This document shows positions 1 through 12,255 of a stretch of 64,000 nt of DNA, piece by piece. The position numbers were made by a program, and so were the translations under genes. A model generated the notes under the pieces. The model was given only the letters and a program-made list of their open reading frames with translations, did no database searches and had not been told where the DNA came from. Location of the stretch: positions 20,871,024-20,935,023 of the forward strand of contig OY987231.1 of NCBI GenBank assembly GCA_963920705.1. Direction: 5' to 3'. The first letter of the stretch is position 1. Each line of letters opens with the position of its first letter. Source of the stretch: Odiellus spinosus (lineage: Eukaryota > Arthropoda > Arachnida > Opiliones > Phalangiidae).

Positions 1-2235
1 CCCCCGGGTATATAAAATATAAGCGATATATATATAGACAATATCGGGAGCGTAGTAGAAAAAATGTTTCGTGACCAAAAAGTTATTGTCTTCTCGGACC
101 CCCTTTTTATCTAAACTCCTTTCCCCCTGATTTGACACTCGTTTCTTCGCGCCCTCTATTACCCGGGACGATTCGTACCGGTACGACGCGAAAAACGTGG
201 GTTTTTCGTTTCTGAACGAAACAGTCGTCGAGCTAAAAGCGACCCCAAACGGCCGCCGGCGTGATAACTCGTTTGTCGTAGCCGTTGTCGAACGGGACAA
301 GCCTAGTCGGGAAGAATATAGTTCCTAGCCTTCTCGAGAGAGCTTCTCCGCGAACGTCGCCTAAATCCAACGGAGTCACTCCAAATTTTTCGGAGCGATG
401 TCGGCCATGCTAGTCTATATGGATGCTATATGGCGATAGTGTTTCTACAATCCCTCCCTCTTCGCCTCGGCTCTATCTACATTATTCATCGCGACCCCCT
501 CGCGTCCCCGACGCCCCCTCCTACTCCCTTATTTCTCTTATCCGAAAGATAGGGAGCGAGAGTTCGATCCTTCCTAGCTCCTCCCATAGTGACGTCGGAG
601 CCCGAAGGCTGGATCGCCGGGGTAGAATGGGCTTATCAGAAATAGGAGAGATCCGAAGCGGGCGCGGCTTCTCCGCTGGAAGAGCTTGCATTGGGAAGAG
701 GATGGTGGAAGGGAGAGACCCTTTTCCGGGTAAGTCTGATTATACGGGGTCTATATCAGGCCCCTGTTACAGTGATTTCTTTTTCTCCCATCGACTTTGC
801 TCCTTCCCTCCCCCTTCGCAACCATCCAACCACCCTCATCCCCCGACCTCCCGCCCTCTCTTCCTGATGAATTGCATTTTCCGCACACGATAGGTTGAGA
901 TCCCCTTCGTCTTCTAAATATATTAAGGCATTATATCTTTTGTTCTATTCCCTGGAAGCATTGTTTCTAATGGATATGGGTTATCGCTGATAAATAATAG
1001 GCTAAATAACGTAGAAACCTTTCTATATCGCTTTAAGAAGATAAAATATTACAACCCGATGAATGAGAATTACAAGCTTCCCTCAGTTTAAAGATATAAT
1101 TGAAGAATTCGCCAACTAAAATACCGTGTTTATATCTTTCGAAGTCAAAATTTCGCCTATTTCGTTTTTTGGGTGCAGCTCCTGTAGAAAGGGTTTTTCC
1201 TTGTACACCGGTGTGCGAGTTGAAGTGTGCCAATAGGGGTTAATTTGATACCATTTTCATATATTTCTTTTTAATAGAAATGATCCGTAATAAAGTTCCT
1301 AAAGCTTTAAAGCAATTTATAACTAACATAAAACTTTAATATTAATATTATAAATAATATTTATCCATAATATATAATTATATAATTAATTACCTATTTC
1401 ATATTCGAAGTTGATAGTTTTTGTACGTATGACCCTCCAAGGATGTTAAAACTAATTTTTAAATCGAAGACACTTAACATAATTAGGAATTTATATTGAA
1501 GGAGCTCAATTTGAAGAAAAAAGTAATTTATATGCCTATTTTTAGGTTTTTTCGGTTCCGTGCAGTAATTTTCTACGATTTTTTAATTATTCAAATTTAT
1601 TATGTTTATGCCCGAAACTAAAATGATTTTAAAAATAAATTTTTTTATTTATTTATTTTTTTTTTTTTTTTTCAAATTGAGCTTCGTGTTTTGTAACGTT
1701 ATACGATATATATTTAATTCGCTTAACGAAACCATCAATTTAAAAAATTAATAGGATAAAAAAATGCAAATTTGGCGAAACGCAAAAGGTATAAGCTAAA
1801 AATTATTTCCGCAACTATAAATTCAAACGAGCAACCATTTAGAGGGAAAACCTAATCTTGGTCGGTGAGCCGCGAACACGAATGGCGGCTGCATGAGACT
1901 ATTACGGTTCGGCGTATAACGCTCATTCCTATAAGATTTTTGGGGCTTGGAATTGGATTCCTAGAGCGAAATAACTTGGTTGAAAGCCTTAAAGCCTCGT
2001 TCATACTTATATAGACACGTAACCTGACTGGATTCGTGCCTCGTAAAATTGATTACCCGGCAATTTTAATCTTTAAAAATTAAAAAAATTACGGGGATGT
2101 TTTTACAAACTCGTAAAGTCAGAAAAATATTCTTTTACAATCAAGAAAAATCTAATTAGGTCAAAATTGCTCCAAATTGGTAGAAAACCCAACAGCTTTC
2201 CACTAAATAGATCAATTGATATAATTTAAATTCAA
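1..2235. other. Unassigned non-coding DNA
   Basis: GC- and CpG-richer up to about 900, then AT-rich with a poly-T run near 1660. An open frame of 156 codons (423-893, plus) is Pro/Ser-rich low complexity and resembles nothing I know. No element termini seen. Confidence 0.4.
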
Positions 2236-2512
2236 CAAAAGTGAAAGTGGACTCTTAGAAACCTTGACTGTACCATTTTTAGGGAACGGGTTATTTCTAT
2301 TTCCGGTAGTTTTCTTGTTGGCGCTAAGTGACCAACCAGACATAGAATAGTAGATAAAGAAACTTTAAATACTAAATAGATTTTGTGTTTTTGTCTTTGC
2401 TGGACGGGAAATACGACACGCGTGGCACTATTTCCGGAAGATGAATAAACCCAGTTTGTATTGGGACAGCTATCGCTATAAAGCTTCTATTCCTTTTATT
2501 ATATTTTCTATG
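2236..2512. repeat. Repeat family I, degenerate copy I1
   Basis: It shares long blocks with the copy at 58875-59580: CTTGACTGTACCATTTTTA, TTTGCTGGACGGGAAATA, GTGGCACTATTTCCGGAAG and an AAGCTTCTATT..TTTTA end. The left terminus is eroded. This copy lacks the B insertion found in I2, so it shows the empty site. Confidence 0.7.
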
Positions 2513-2655
2513 GTGGACCAAAAAGATATTTTAAATTTTGTTCCAATTCTGTTGAATTCGGATTATTTAATTTGCTGGTCTATTTAGTCGAATTCTGTTG
2601 GAAATTTTCAATTTTAGAACAAAATAGATCTCTGAATACCTCTGTGACGTAGAAT

Positions 2656-2992
2656 CAGAAGCCGATGAAACCCTCCTTTGAAGTCTACTACTCCAATGTT
2701 CCATATAGCGCTCCTCTCTGTATGGGTAAAATTCCCAATTTTACGAGTTAGAAGGGGTCCTACTTCATCCCCCCTGTCTACGGAAAATTGGAAATTCTCT
2801 CTCCCCACAAACGACGACGTTTTTTGGACGAACTCCAAGGCTGCTAGAGATATTCGCTCGACGAGCTCCCGCTCCGAAAACATCTACCGTTAGGAGGCGT
2901 ACGAATCGCGCCTTTTGAGAATAACCCATACAGAGAGTGGTAGACAAGACCCGGGAGTAATAGACTTCAAAGGAGGGCTTCATCGGCTTCTG
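2656..2992 (+). mobile_element. MITE family A, copy A1 (subfamily A-I)
   Basis: 337 bp, starting CAGAAGCCGATGAAACCC and ending with the inverse. Inverted termini of about 38 bp. Perfect 7-bp flanking duplication GTAGAAT (2649-2655 and 2993-2999). Subfamily A-I interior (GAGTTAGAAGGGG, TTTTTTGGACG, GAATAACCC). No transposase. Confidence 0.93.
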
Positions 2993-3716
2993 GTAGAATT
3001 TATTTCGCGTAACTCTCCCGAGATTCCTCGGACGGGTTTTTTGCTTGTTTATTTTTAACTAGTACGTCCGAGACGTTTTTTAATAAAATCTTTTTCGCGA
3101 GTTTTGTTAATTAGATCAAAGCGAAACGCGGCGGTTTTTAGGCCTTATGTATGAACGATGCTTTAGTCTACGTAGGTTATATAGAGAAACTCGAGGCGTA
3201 TTCAAAGTCGGGTCGAACGTTACCCGCCGCGGAAGAGGAAACTAATCGGAAACGGCGAAAGGAAGGAAGCTCGATTTTACTTTCGAGTGCCGATACTCGG
3301 GGAGCTTGATACGCTATAGAGGGAAGCCGAGCTTTTAATATAAGGAGGAAAGAGAGGGTGAAGAGGATCTTTTCCGAGTCTCAGGTGTTCCCGGCGACTG
3401 AGACGCCATCGTAACATTCGTCCTCTCATACTTTAGATTGGACGTAAATCCTTCCAGGGGGAAAACGTGATACGCGAAGGCCCAACCTCGCTTTCGATAT
3501 ATACAGATATATTCCAAGTTTTCTTCGCGTCAAAATAACGCTACCGATATTCTATAAATATACCCTATATTGATATATATATATATATTGGGGATATGTT
3601 TCGGAATTAGGGTTAGTATAGATTTTATTACGCGAATAACTAAACAAAGTGGATCGCAGGATGTAAAAGTTTGGTGTGAAGATATTAAAAAAAGCTCGCA
3701 CGACTCTAGATTCCAC
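2993..3716. other. Unassigned DNA
   Basis: No gene or repeat recognised. It includes a short AT run of TATATATA near 3571-3588. Confidence 0.4.
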
Positions 3717-4004
3717 AATAGTCCTGGTCGATTTCCAAAACCGGAAGTCTAGAGAACCTCGCGAAAATTTTGGCGGGGAAAACTTTTTGTCACGTGATCG
3801 TCCGCCATCTTTTTGTAGTGTGAAAATAGCTACAGACTAACCAACGCCTCCTATACTTTATCATATAGGAAGCGTTGGACTAACAACTTGAATTTGGTTT
3901 GTGGGAAATAAAATTAGAAATAGTCTGGCAGCCTGTTACTACAAAAAGATGGCGGCGCGGCTACGAGACAAGGGCCCATTTCCGGCAAATCGACCAGGAC
4001 TATT
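3717..4004. mobile_element. Inverted-repeat element L
   Basis: Ends ATAGTCCTGGTCGATTTCC and, inverted, GGCAAATCGACCAGGACTAT, about 288 bp apart. A second inner inverted pair is CGCCATCTTTTTGTAGT / ACTACAAAAAGATGGCG. A hairpin CCAACGCCTCCTATA..TATAGGAAGCGTTGG lies inside. No clear target duplication. Confidence 0.75.
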
Positions 4005-4362
4005 GGCTATATTTCTTAAAATAATAAAAATTACATAAAGAACTTTTTCTAAATCACTTAAATTAACACGGAGTCAATTAAAAACTAAAAATTGATATTT
4101 TCGATTCTAAAATTTAATTGGAAATTCTCGAATCCATGTTCCCTGGTGCCTAAGTTCGATAAAATTATTTTAAGTACACGATTTTTCTAAGTAGTTTGCA
4201 ATAACTAAGTTTTAACTTTATACCTAATAAAATTCATCTTCCGCTATTTTTGAACCTTAACCCTTGACCTTTGAAAGGCATTTTTGCCTCGGACGAGCTA
4301 TAGCGAAGCTGGTCCAACATTTCTAACAAGCGCGGAATGTTTTGAACACAACATTAGAACTG

Positions 4363-4690
4363 TTATACCAAGAATCCATTCAGGTTCCATAAGAATATGG
4401 GAGCATAGCTTTAGCCTCTGGTACCATACTCCCAAACTTTGTAACAAAAGTTCGTCCGCAATTTTCGCAACATTTGTACGCTTAGATCTTTTTTCGGTCG
4501 GCTCCATTTTTATTAGCCAAAATATTATGTCAAGGTCGTTAGTGGCGCGGGTTAATAATAGATGTCAGGAGCGATTTACTTGAAAAATCGATTCGAAGCG
4601 GACGAACTTTTGCTACAAAGTTTGGGAGGATGGTTATTGAATCGCGGCCCTCCCATATTCTTATGGAACCTGAATGAATTCTTGGTTATA
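4363..4690. mobile_element. Foldback element M
   Basis: Long imperfect inverted arms: CCAAGAATCCATTCAGG with CCTGAATGAATTCTTGG, CCATAAGAATATGGGAG with CTCCCATATTCTTATGG, and GTTCGTCCGC with GCGGACGAAC. About 328 bp. Short frames on both strands here are by-products of the repeat. Confidence 0.75.
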
Positions 4691-7600
4691 CGATATACTT
4701 CTCTGCAGTGATAATTTTGTTTTCTTGTAAACTAATCATTTCCTCTTGATAATAATAATACGCTTGGTATAAATTAAGATAAAACGACCTAAAATAACTT
4801 GATATATATCGACATATTAAAATAAATTTGATGTTAAAAACCACTTTCTTAATTATATACTTTAATTTGATAGAGTAACAAAATTTCCAGTGAAATTTCT
4901 CGATAAAAGCGAACTTAGGGCGTACCACTATTCCATTTGTTAAGTAACGTCTAAATCCCCCGCGAGTCTTTATAGGTCTATCTTTTTGTAGGTTAACTAA
5001 AAGCCTATTCGCTCCATACCACCCTCTCGCTACCTATACCCTCTTGAAAGTCTACGGGCTTTCGAAAGAGGATTCCAATTAGAAACGAGGCGAGACAGTC
5101 TCTTTCTGGTATATAAGAGATAGAAGAGCCGCTGGAGGCTGGCAGCCAACCCTCTTCTCTATATTTGCCTTTCTCTTTTCCCTTTTCTTTACACAGACGA
5201 GCAAAGACATTTCGCTCGCCAGTTTTCCCCAAAAGGCGCTTTTGGCGCTTATACCGTGACTCTCTTCTTTTCGGTATGATCAGGTGTGGAGAAAATAGAC
5301 GCGCTGAGAAGTACTAAGAGTGAAGAGGAGGGTCAGAGGCGGGTGGGAGAGGTTTCCAGGGTAAAAGGGACTGAAGGCGTAAGGGGGATGGGGGTGGGAC
5401 GAGCTTAGGTCGGGATTAGGACGATTCAGCGTCCCGAGTCAAAGGATAGTTTGTTAAATCCGTAGGAACCCCGAAAAGGCTTACGTTATCAAAAGGTGAT
5501 GCGCGCGGTGCGGCCTCGTAATTAGTCGGGACACATCCTCGGGAGCCGTTTAGTCGCTCAGCGCCGTATTGCGCTTTATTTTTCCTAGAGAATCTAAGAG
5601 CGCCTTTCTCTTTTAAAACCGCGAGGGCCGTCTACCTCGCGAGAGGACGACGGCCGCCGAGAGACGCTAGAAACCGCTGAGGAAAAGCGCCTATTAGAAT
5701 CGCTGGTGGCTGCGCGGCGGTCGTATAGATTTTTAACGCTTTAATACGCGGTGTACGTCGGAAAGCCCGCTAAATCCCGAGTGTGAAAGAGTGAGCTTTG
5801 ATTGAACGTAAAACGTTTGCTTATGGGATTAATATGACAAGCAAATACATAAAGACCTTTTCTCGGGATTTCGCGCGAGACGGAGTCGCGGTTCGCGGTT
5901 AAAACCTACCAACCCCGTCGCATTTACCCACCCCCTTTTCGACTTTTAAATTTTACTTTTAATACGTGATAAAATAAAAACCACTAAGCGACAGTAAATT
6001 AAATTAAGGGGGTTAGTTCTTTGTTAAAGAAACGAATGACGTTTAGATAACCAATAAGCTCTTCCAAAAGTTGCTACAGTATATACCAAAGGACTCTGTG
6101 GTTTACCGAACCAGACACGAGTTGACCCTAGGTCTAAAATCGTATAAAAACTATTTTGAGGTTTAGATTAAGTTTGACTGATTCTATATTTTATTTTTTA
6201 AACCTATTCTTAGGCCTCTCGAAAATTGACAAAGTAGAGAAAACCAATAACGACATAATTTCCAAAAATTATTATAATTAGTTTGTATTTAAGATAGTGT
6301 TGATATACTTTTGCTTAAATTGCAATTATTATAAAATATTTTCGCCAGCTTTCCACAATTACGCCATGGGGTTACGTTCATGGGTAGCTCGTCTCTGGAG
6401 AAAAGATTATACTGAATTAACTTGGTGAAGCAATAACAAAATTCCAAAACATTACAAGTGTTTGGAATCCGCGTTTTCTGAGCGTCCCTAATATCTTCGA
6501 TAATAAATTACCACAGCTTTGAGAGTATTATTTATAGAAAAGAAATAGCCAAGTATAAATAATAAATTACCAAATTACCAAGGCTACATAATTTACAACT
6601 TTTTCCCCCGAAACGGAGGCAGCTTGCGCTTGGACGCCGGAGCATCTAAATCAGTTAAATAAATAGGCGGGATGGATTTAAGGAAAAGATAGAGAGCGAC
6701 GCTCCCATGCTTTTCAAAGATGGCCGACGCGTTACGGCGTAATCTGCCCTTAGTAGGGCTAAGGGGTGCTAGATAGAAATGATGGTGGTACCATGGCGCA
6801 CGCGTCGAGCGGGAGAAAGCGAAAGATTGGGATGAGAGCGAGGAGGAGGAGGATAGAAGAGGAAAAGAGCTAGAGAAACGAGGAAGATGCTGGCTAAAAT
6901 TCTCTCTCGCGCGGGCATCAGCCTCCCGTTCCGCAGTAGGAGTTATATATAGATGGATTTAGCAGTAGGTCTTCCCTGTCTAGCTCCCCCTTCCAAGTCC
7001 CTAAGGAAAAATCGGAAGCAGTGACGGCTAGATTGAGGAGAAGGGTGGGTGGGATGAAATAGTTAAAAGTGGGAGGCGAGAGACAAAAAAGAAAACCTAG
7101 ACAGCAACTATAGTTTGTTCGACTTGTTTCACTCAATGGGTGCAAAGTTGGAGGCTGTACTGGCACGAGTTCATGGTTTCTTAAAGGACAAGCATCACGA
7201 AAAGGTGTAGTTTAGCCGGAAGAAAGAAATAACAAGGGTCTTTTCGAATTTTACGCATCTTGCCATCAAATCACGCGATAAATACACCATTACAACTAAT
7301 TTATACACTAAAAATCTTAAGGTATAGCGTATAGTTACGATCAAAAATTGCCTGCAACAACTGGTGATTTTTTAATTGAATTTAATAGCATTATACAGGA
7401 GTATATGGGGGCCCTTACTATCGACGTTATAATAAAACTCGCTAATATCAAAATTTTCCCATCGACTAACTGAGCCTGAGTTATTCTAATATTTAATCAG
7501 TGTGTTTGCTTCATTTTTCAAATTTCAAATCGGAAGTTCAAAGGGTAATTGGTTTTTAAAATGTTGTATGAACCCTTAATCATATCAAACTTAACACAAA

Positions 7601-8552
7601 AAATTAAATTTTTCTGAGACTAGCCCTTAAAGTAACCCGCTACCACGCTTTTATCCTTCCCCCAGCGTTACTTCATTGCCTGGGATAAATCGAATAGTCT
7701 CCGAGTATATAGATAGCGCTTGGAAAAGCGCCTGCAAATAATACCCATCTAAATGCATCAAGCGAAGTTGGTCACCACCGCGCGGTATGGGGAGAAAATT
7801 CTGGATAAAAACTCTGTTGGCCCCTAGCCTCTGTATGGCCCCGTAAACGCTGACTTTGGTGTCTTACACACACGTATTTAGAGGAAAATAGATACGATAC
7901 GGGGAGGACCCAGTGAAAAAAAAAAAGTCATTTATCCAGACGATGTCCCCCTACCAAGAAGAAACGCACATTTTTTTTTTTACAACAAACGCGTATAAAC
8001 CTATCCTCCTATTCACTCCGTCGCAAACAGTGTGGTCGGGAAAATATTAGCATAATAATGAGAAGATTACCGTGTCTTTTACAAATAAGAGGGATTGTGG
8101 TATCCTAATCCGTCCACGGGTTATATCCCTGTCCTAAATCGTCATTTTTTACGCTCGATTTCGTGATACAATAGAGCAACGCGCTTTTTTCCGTTCCAGT
8201 TCCGCGTGGTTTTCCTATATTTCAATTTAGTTTTATAGCGTGTACTTTGAGTTTGGTTGTACGCGTACCGAGAATGTAAATGCGCCTGTAATTTACGTAT
8301 CAGAAATTTGGAATAAACTTATACCGTCAATGATAAAGTCAAAGTTTGTCTATAAAGTCTTAAAAAGTTAAAAAAAGTGTTAATATTTTCGAAACTCTAA
8401 GATGGAACGAGATTAGCGTGCGAAAAAAGTTTATGAAATTACACGACTTAAGACACTTGACATGCTTATGGAACGAAAACTCCATAAGCTTGTCTAAACT
8501 CAGAATTAATATGTTTGCAATGGTATATGGCTGTATTTGTAACTGTTTGAGC
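4691..8552. other. Unassigned non-coding DNA
   Basis: AT-rich 4691-5000 and 5930-6600. More GC- and CpG-rich with G/C-skewed runs in 5000-5900 and 6600-7200. I recognise no exon, RNA gene or element terminus. Confidence 0.4.
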
Positions 8553-9664
8553 AACCAAGAACGCATGGAAGTAAAATCAAAGAACGCATGGAAGTAAAAT
8601 CAAAGAACGCATGGAAGTAAAATCAAAGAACGCATGGAAGTAAAATCAAAGAACCCTATGGAAGTAAAATCAAAGAACCCTATGGAAGTAAAATCGAAGA
8701 ACCCTATGGAAGTAAAATCGAAGAACCCTATGGAAGTAAAATCAAAGAACCCATGGAAGTAAAATCAAAGAACCCATGGAAGTAAAATCAAAGAACCCTA
8801 TGGAAGTAAAATCAAAGAACCCTATGGAAGTAAAATCGAAGAACCCTATGGAAGTAAAATCAAAGAACCCTATGGAAGTAAAATCAAAGAACCCTATGGA
8901 AGTAAAATCAAAGAACCCTATGGAAGTAAAATCAAAGAACCCTATGGAAGTAAAATCAAAGAACCCTATGGAAGTAAAATCAAAGAACCCTATGGAAGTA
9001 AAATCAAAGAACCCTATGGAAGTAAAATCAAAGAACCCATATGGAAGTAAAATCAAAGAACCCATATGGAAGTAAAATCAAAGAACCCTATGGAAGTAAA
9101 ATCAAAGAACCCATGGAAGTAAAATCAAAGAACCCATGGAAGTAAAATCAAAGAACCCATGGAAGTAAAATCAAAGAACCCATGGAAGTAAAATCAAAGA
9201 ACCCATGGAAGTAAAATCAAAGAACCCATGGAAGTAAAATCAAAGAACCCATGGAAGTAAAATCAAAGAACCCATGGAAGTAAAATCAAAGAACCCATGG
9301 AAGTAAAATCAAAGAACCCATGGAAGTAAAATCAAAGAACCCATGGAAGTAAAATCAAAGAACCCATGGAAGTAAAATCAAAGAACCCATGGAAGTAAAA
9401 TCAAAGAACCCATGGAAGTAAAATCAAAGAACCCATGGAAGTAAAATCAAAGAACCCATGGAAGTAAAATCAAAGAACCCATGGAAGTAAAATCAAAGAA
9501 CCCATGGAAGTAAAATCAAAGAACCCATGGAAGTAAAATCAAAGAACCCATGGAAGTAAAATCAAAGAACCCATGGAAGTAAAATCAAAGAACCCATATG
9601 GAAGTAAAATCAAGAACCCATGGAAGTATAACCAAGAACCCATGGAAGTATAACCAAGAACCCA
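8553..9664 (+). repeat. 23/24-bp satellite array
   Basis: About 47 tandem units of GAACCCATGGAAGTAAAA plus TCAAA. Three unit classes occur in blocks: GAACGCATGG (23 bp, first four), GAACCCTATGG (24 bp, roughly 8650-9100, with some TCGAA variants) and GAACCCATGG (23 bp, mostly 9100-9600). Two CATATGG units lie near 9040-9065. The last units decay to GTATAACCAAGAACCC. The 24-bp block creates open frames on both strands (MEVKSKNP repeated on plus), which I regard as artefacts. Confidence 0.97.
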
Positions 9665-10645
9665 GTGTATGCGAGTACCGTAATACCATTTTTAGACAAT
9701 ACCTATTTAACCGACAAGAATTTAAGCAATTAATTTACTTCATTAAGCTAGTTATTGCTAAAACCTATTCTTCGACTGATCAATTCATAAATTAATTTTC
9801 AACGTTGCCAAAATATTATTTCGAAATATAATAATTATCTCCTAGCTTTCCACACCTGTTTGCACCTTCTGCGCTCGAGAAAACCATACTCACTTAGGGA
9901 TTAGGCTTAATATCAAATTTCGCAAAGAAAAAAAAATGGGGGGAGATACGGGGGTGTAATTATCAGCTTCGGCAATTACATCGAGCGATTAGACTCGAAT
10001 TAATCCCTATAATCGACGTTTGTCTAACAATGAAAGTGGGGCCATTTTTCGAGAGGTTCATTCTACGCGCTAGTCCAAATTAAAATTATATCTAAAAACC
10101 ACGACAATGTATACCGATAGACCACTCGAAAGAACAGCTCCCTCCTTAAAATCTCGGTGCTTACGTGTTTCTGTTAAAGAGTTTAATGGAAGTGTCACGA
10201 GCTCCAATTGGTTTATTCGTACGTAAATAGATTAGGATAAAGATTCACCTCGCTAATGCTGGCAGTGTATGCATTCGCGAATATATAGAAAGGGAGAGAT
10301 AGCGCTAACAGCGATAGGCTTAACCTAACGCGATAGATAGAGGAACTCAAACAAGCCGCCGACATCGGTTTCGAGTGCTTCGTAAGGATCTATTTCCTGC
10401 AGGGACGCAGCGTTATTATAGAGAACTTTGAGCTTTACTACTTTTTTTCCTTACGCAATTTAACATTACGAATCTATTCGCTTTAGCATTGGCCAGAAGT
10501 ATATTTGAACAGATATATATTTAACATTGAGAACTATGTAGTATAAGTAACATTACCATTGCAGTATCGCTCATCTTGGGTGGGTAAAATAAATTACAAC
10601 AGTATGGTACCATCATTAACACGACTAATAATTAGTAATCAAAGC
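9665..10645. other. Unassigned DNA
   Basis: No gene or element recognised between the satellite and copy A2. Confidence 0.4.
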
Positions 10646-11161
10646 CAGAAGCCTATGAAACCCTCCTTTGAAGTCTATTACTCCCTGGTCTTGTCTACCC
10701 CTCTCTGTATGGGTTAGTTTCAAAAAGCGCGATTCGTACGCCTCCTAACGGTAGATATTTTCGGAGCGGGAGTTCGTCGAGCGAATATCTCTAGCAGCCT
10801 TGGAGTTCGTCAAAAAAACGTCGTCGTTTGTGGAGAGAGAGAATTCCCAATTTTCCGTAGACAGGGGGTATGAAGTAGGACCCCTCCGATCTCGTAAAAT
10901 TGGGAATTTTACCCATACAGAGAGGAGCGCTATATCGAACATAAAGGTGGTTTTTCATTGAAGCGATATTGAAAAAAATCGCTAGCGCATGGAGCAATAA
11001 CAATAGGATACATAGGTTCCAGAAACACGTTTTTAAACGATGTAAGAACATATGCCTCCTATTGTGATTGCTCCATGCGCGAGCGATTTTTTTCAATATC
11101 GCTTCAATGAAAACCCACCTTTAGAGTAGTAGACTTCAAAGGAGGGTTTCATCTACTTCTG
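10646..11161 (-). mobile_element. MITE family A, copy A2 (subfamily A-II), interrupted
   Basis: Starts CAGAAGCCTATGAAACCC and ends GGTTTCATCTACTTCTG, flanked by a perfect 7-bp duplication TCAAAGC. It is 516 bp rather than 337 because a hairpin element of about 179 bp sits near its right end (10943-11121). Confidence 0.92.
10943..11121. mobile_element. Hairpin element nested inside A2
   Basis: Inverted arms AAAGGTGGTTTTTCATTGAA and TTCAATGAAAACCCACCTTT. The arms run on through GCGATATTGAAAAAAATCGC and GCATGGAGCAAT on each side of a short spacer. Uninterrupted family members read AACATTAGAGTAG here, so the insertion point is clear; a TA target duplication is plausible. Confidence 0.88.
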
Positions 11162-11246
11162 TCAAAGCTAACACTAGCTGACGGTTATATTCGTCTGGTG
11201 CCATCAATGGGCAGATTCGGGTCCAAGTAAAACTTAAAACGAATCC

Positions 11247-11540
11247 ATGGCCAAACATTCAAAAACATTCAAAAAATCCAACTTTCCTACAAGTTTGCGC
11301 AAATTGTTTTTGAGAACAATGTCCAACTATCCTACTAATTTGCCATTACCAAAGTTTCCTACTAATTTGCGCATACCTAACTTTCCTACTAAATTTGAGC
11401 ATACACAACCCTTTCACAAATTATCTGAAAAACCATGCCCAACTTGCCCACCAGTTTGCCTAAATTAGTTTGCAAACCATGCCTAATTTGCCTATGAACT
11501 TGCCCAAAGAAATTTTGCTATGCCCAATTTGCCTAAATGT
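11247..11540 (+). repeat. Degenerate tandem repeat, about 27 bp
   Basis: Recurring words TTTCCTACTAATTTGC, CCAACTTTCC, TGCCCAATTTGCC. Translated from 11247 it gives a 73-codon frame with a repeating P-T-N-L-x-x-P-N-F pattern. The frame lacks a partner exon and is probably a by-product. Confidence 0.7.
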
Positions 11541-12000
11541 TTAAAAATATTGTAGCCGAACTAAAGTTAAAGCAGTACAATAATTCTTGCACATTATTTT
11601 AAAATTTTTTTCCTCAGGTTTTCACCAGATATGACGCTTTGTTGGATCCATTATCAGCAACAATTTGACCTATAACCTCCGTTTCCTTATCGTTTCTTTT
11701 CTTTTTAACGGCGGTGTTCGTTTGGCGTAATTGCCTTAATACGCATTTTTTTCCATTAAACATGTATATTGTTATCCGATGTGGGAGGCCTTAAAATAAA
11801 TAGATTCGATTCATGGGCGTATATTGGATTGGTAATCTTGTTCGCACATATCATTCATAATAAAATTCGTATAAAATACGAACTAATTATAATATATAAA
11901 CTAATTAATATATATAATATCAGTAGCGCAATCGTATCAGCAATTAGGCATTTTTTTAGGTGCATAGGTAAAAACTACACGAAAAACTTCCTGTTAAGTG
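11541..12000. other. Unassigned AT-rich DNA
   Basis: No gene or element seen. Confidence 0.35.
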
Positions 12001-12255
12001 TTAAAGGATTGAAGGATGATCTTAAGTGATATTATATTGATTATTTATATCGTTTAAAAGGACTTAATCCATTAGTAACAAAAAATAAATCAACGTTAAA
12101 AATGATTGGTTAGCTATAGCCCATTAATAATATCTATCATTTATCAATGTTAATTAGCCGGAGATTCGTAAACTACTCAAGAATCCTTGTTAAGCCTATT
12201 TTCCTAGTAAGAGAAACATTTGATTTCTAGCTTAATATATTTTGTTTGTAGGGAA
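12001..12255. mobile_element. Diverged copy of TTAA family C (C5), 3' truncated
   Basis: Begins TTAAAGGATTGAAGGATGAT and follows the family C left arm (GTTTAAAAGGACTTAATCCA), then the right inner arm (GTTAAGCCTATTTTCCTAGTAAG, TTGATTTCTAGCTTAATAT). It lacks the terminal right arm. Confidence 0.55.

Noticed and set aside
423..893. 156-codon plus-strand frame
   Set aside because: Pro/Ser/Arg-rich low complexity, no domain and no supporting splice context.
2614..2983. Recurring 60-100 codon frames (for example MKSTTPMFHIALLSV.. and MFSERELVERISLAA..) at about a dozen loci
   Set aside because: They lie exactly inside family A MITEs and occur on both strands; repetition comes from the transposon DNA, not from a protein family.
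8742..9075. Open frames with repeated MEVKSKNP or GFFDFTSI
   Set aside because: Product of the 24-bp satellite block; open on both strands only because unit length is a multiple of three.
8553..9664. Satellite considered as a CRISPR array
   Set aside because: Contiguous 23/24-bp units with no unique spacers, in an animal genome.
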